7,586 nucleotides of DNA from Nocardia sp. (GTDB taxonomy: Bacteria > Actinomycetota > Actinomycetes > Mycobacteriales > Mycobacteriaceae). Below are positions 6,254 to 7,586 of this stretch, piece after piece (within the stretch, counting starts at the first letter, position 1; every line of letters starts with the position of its first letter). The notes below the pieces were generated by a model, which had not been told where the DNA came from, made no database searches, and saw nothing but the letters and a program-made list of their open reading frames with translations. Position numbers and translations under genes: made by a program. The stretch spans positions 1 to 7,586 of the forward strand of contig JABFXT010000382.1 in assembly GCA_013361595.1 (NCBI GenBank), read 5' to 3'.

Positions 6254-6864
6254 TGTCCGCCCCTGCCTCTACCTCGCACGACCGGTCCGCCGCCGACGGA
6301 ATCGAAGCCCGCATCCTCGATGCGGCCCGCACGCAGTTCGAGCAGTTCGGCGTTAAGAAGACGACCATCGGGGACGTCGCCAAGCAGGCGGACGTCGATC
6401 GCGGCACGATCTATCGGCGCATCGGCTCCCGCGACGATCTCGTCCGGGCGGTGAGCGCGCGCGAAGTGGGTAGATTTCTCACCGAACTCGAGGGCATCCC
6501 CGCGCGGCACGAGGAGGTGGCGGCCATCGTCGCCGATATCTTCGTCACGGTGGTCACCCGCTGGCGCACCCACGGGTTGATCAACCGGGTGCTGGCCCTC
6601 GAGCCGGGCCGGCTGCTACCCCAGGTCACCACGGAGGGCGGAGCCTTCTTCACCGCGGCGGTCGTCACGACCTCCACGATCCTGACCGAGGCGATACGGC
6701 AACGGGGCCTGCCCGAGATTCCCGACCTCGCGACCCGGGTGGAGATCGCCGGCCGGGTAGTTCATTCGCTGATCCTGCAGCCGGTGGGGACGCTGAACCT
6801 CGAATCCGAGGAGCGGCTGGGCGAATTCGCGCGTGACTATATCGCGCCGCTGATCCTCGGCTGA
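6253..6864 (+). CDS. TetR/AcrR-family transcriptional regulator
   Basis: A 203-residue one-component regulator. The N-terminal DNA-binding domain covers about residues 17-65: first helix IEARILDAARTQFEQFG (17-33), then the helix-turn-helix TTIGDVAKQADVDRGTIYRRI (37-57), closing with SRDDLVRAV (59-67), all typical of TetR proteins. The remaining ~135 residues form the variable helical ligand-binding and dimerisation domain, from which no ligand can be read. The GTG start is chosen because it gives a normal TetR N-terminus with a short disordered lead (MSAPASTSHDRS). It is transcribed away from the operon across a 97-bp region full of inverted repeats, so it is the probable repressor of both, released by a substrate or acyl-CoA product of the pathway (inference). 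The mymA operon of M. tuberculosis has a divergent AraC-type regulator (VirS) instead, so control differs here. Confidence 0.94.
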   Translation: MSAPASTSHDRSAADGIEARILDAARTQFEQFGVKKTTIGDVAKQADVDRGTIYRRIGSRDDLVRAVSAREVGRFLTELEGIPARHEEVAAIVADIFVTVVTRWRTHGLINRVLALEPGRLLPQVTTEGGAFFTAAVVTTSTILTEAIRQRGLPEIPDLATRVEIAGRVVHSLILQPVGTLNLESEERLGEFARDYIAPLILG

Positions 6865-6876
6865 CCACTGTGCCCG

Positions 6877-6898
6877 GGGATCGGGCTGTTCGGATCCC
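6877..6898 (+). terminator. Weak hairpin after the TetR gene, possible terminator
   Basis: GGGATC (6877-6882) can pair with GATCCC (6893-6898) around a ten-base loop, twelve bases after the TetR stop. There is no run of T after it, so it would be an atypical, weak terminator. It may equally be chance in GC-rich DNA. Confidence 0.25.
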
Positions 6899-6942
6899 GA
6901 CACTGCGCCGGGTGACCGTCGATTGTCGCGCGATAGGCGCGG

Positions 6943-6979
6943 CCGAGATCTACTATGGGATGTAGTAGACAAATCTCGG
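6943..6979 (+). promoter_or_regulatory. Nested inverted repeat over probable promoter of the second SRPBCC gene
   Basis: Inner repeat CTACTA (6950-6955) and TAGTAG (6963-6968) with a seven-base centre is flanked by outer arms CCGAGAT (6943-6949) and ATCTCGG (6973-6979); the left arms are contiguous and the right arms are separated by four bases. TACTAT (6951-6956) is a good -10 candidate lying inside the left inner arm, which would place a start near 6963 and a leader of about 50 bases. No convincing -35 was found: TTGTCG at 6923-6928 is 22 bases away, which is too far. The arrangement suits an operator that occludes the -10. The binding protein is unknown; its repeats do not resemble the GCAAC-type half-sites of the other intergenic region. 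Confidence 0.5.
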
Positions 6980-7012
6980 TCAGCGTGAACCGGGTCGAAC
7001 GGAGGGGTCGAT

Positions 7013-7462
7013 ATGGAAACGATCACCGTAGAGCGCACGATCGACGCACCTGTGGGTGCGGTATTCGACTGGATCAGCCACGCGCACAACTACACGCGGA
7101 TCCCGCTGGTACTGCACGAGCGGCTCGCGGTTCCCGGCGCGGAAGCGCCGTACGGACTCGGCGCCGTGCGCTTCCTCATCTGGGTGATGGGGGTGTTCTG
7201 GGAACGGATCACCGCCTACGATCCGCCCCGCTCTTTCGAGTACCACGTATACCGGTGTTTTCCGCCCGCCCGGCACGAGCTCGGCCGGGTGGAATTCACC
7301 GAAACGGCCGGTGGTACCCGGGTCGTGTGGACGACAGTGGTCGAACTGCGGTTCCCCCTGATCGGGGCGCTGCTCACCCGCCGGGTGGCCCGGCCGTTGC
7401 TCACCTACGCCTTCGGACGGGTATTGGACGCCGCCACCCGTCAACTCACCGCCACTTCCTGA
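7013..7462 (+). CDS. SRPBCC-superfamily protein (second, stand-alone copy)
   Basis: A 149-residue protein of the SRPBCC/polyketide-cyclase type. It begins with METITVERTIDAPVGAVFDWISHAHNY, the usual first strand followed by the 'aPv..vfdwi' helix, continues with GLGAVRFLIWVMGVFWERITAYDPPRSFEYHV (48-79), RVEFTETAGGTRVVWTTVVELRFP (92-115) and ends in a long helix (about 118-147). A ligand-binding role is likely; no catalytic residues can be assigned. The ATG at 7013 is supported by GGAGGGG five bases upstream. It differs clearly from the operon's SRPBCC protein (shorter, little local identity apart from the fold), so it is a distant paralogue rather than a recent duplicate. It lies 148 bases after the TetR gene behind its own putative promoter/operator, so independent regulation is likely. 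A link to the operon's pathway is only positional. Confidence 0.85.
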   Translation: METITVERTIDAPVGAVFDWISHAHNYTRIPLVLHERLAVPGAEAPYGLGAVRFLIWVMGVFWERITAYDPPRSFEYHVYRCFPPARHELGRVEFTETAGGTRVVWTTVVELRFPLIGALLTRRVARPLLTYAFGRVLDAATRQLTATS

Positions 7463-7477
7463 TCCGCTACCCGAGAG

Positions 7478-7490
7478 GCTCGCTTCGAGC
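7478..7490 (+). terminator. Small hairpin after second SRPBCC gene
   Basis: GCTCG (7478-7482), loop CTT, CGAGC (7486-7490), sixteen bases after the stop; the stem can be lengthened past a one-base bulge by GG/CC-type pairs (GGC before, AGCC after). There is no T run. It could be a GC-rich actinobacterial terminator or chance. Confidence 0.25.
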
Positions 7491-7503
7491 AGCCGGCCCG
7501 GCC

Positions 7504-7569
7504 CAGCAGCCCGACGCGCTCACCGGTGCGCGACTGTCGGTCGACGGCGGCCGGACTGCGCACGCGTGA
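7504..7569 (+). pseudogene. Possible C-terminal remnant of a short-chain dehydrogenase
   Basis: In one plus-strand frame the last residues before the TGA at 7567-7569 read QQPDALTGARLSVDGGRTAHA. The segment 'TGA.L.VDGG.TA' is the standard C-terminus of classical short-chain dehydrogenases. The body of such a protein is absent: the stop of the SRPBCC gene lies only 41 bases upstream, and the frame further upstream runs antisense-free through that gene without SDR motifs. It is therefore either the tail left by a deletion or a chance match in GC-rich DNA. The remaining intergenic bases (7463-7503 and 7570-7586) show nothing else beyond a small hairpin. Confidence 0.4.
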
Positions 7570-7586
7570 CGCCGTCGGTGCCCGGA

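Noticed and set aside
6178..6573. Minus-strand open frame opposite the start of the TetR gene
   Set aside because: It runs through the divergent promoter region and antisense to a clear helix-turn-helix; no motifs of its own.
6955..7569. Plus-strand open frame overlapping the second SRPBCC gene
   Set aside because: Its body is an out-of-frame shadow of the SRPBCC gene; only its last ~20 codons (after the SRPBCC stop) look like protein and are listed separately as a possible SDR remnant.

Overview
This 7.6-kb, very GC-rich window (strong G/C third-position bias) looks like chromosome from a mycolic-acid actinobacterium. Nocardia, Rhodococcus or a relative is the best guess; this rests on base composition, on Lip/FadD/MymA-type families and on promoters of TAnnnT type. 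No tRNA, rRNA, CRISPR array or insertion sequence was seen.

Layout. Positions 1-6155 hold one tightly packed minus-strand operon of seven genes. In order of transcription they are: a ferritin-like di-iron protein usually labelled 'metal-dependent hydrolase', a phthalate-dioxygenase-reductase-type flavin/2Fe-2S reductase, an SRPBCC lipid-binding-like protein, a type I Baeyer-Villiger flavin monooxygenase, a short-chain dehydrogenase, an HSL-family (LipR/LipH-like) esterase, and an acyl-CoA synthetase cut by the left window edge. Four of the six junctions are 4-base ATGA stop/start overlaps; the other two are gaps of 17 and 21 bases. A 97-bp divergent intergenic region (6156-6252), noticeably AT-richer than its surroundings and dense in GCAAC/GTTGC half-sites, separates the operon from a plus-strand TetR-family regulator (6253-6864). 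Further right are a nested palindrome over a probable promoter, a second and independent SRPBCC gene (7013-7462), and a short stretch that reads like the last ~20 residues of a short-chain dehydrogenase with no body, probably a gene remnant.

How the genes may work together (inference). The monooxygenase-dehydrogenase-esterase-FadD set resembles the mymA operon of Mycobacterium tuberculosis (Rv3083-Rv3089). Here it is headed by a putative oxygenase plus its own electron-transfer reductase. Read as chemistry, the operon could be a complete sub-terminal oxidation route: hydroxylation (di-iron protein + reductase), alcohol to ketone (dehydrogenase), ketone to ester (Baeyer-Villiger enzyme), ester to alcohol + acid (esterase), acid to acyl-CoA (FadD). 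The SRPBCC protein would bind a hydrophobic intermediate and the divergent TetR protein would sense a substrate or acyl-CoA. The substrate cannot be told from sequence; a long-chain lipid, alkane, terpenoid or steroid-like ketone are all possible.
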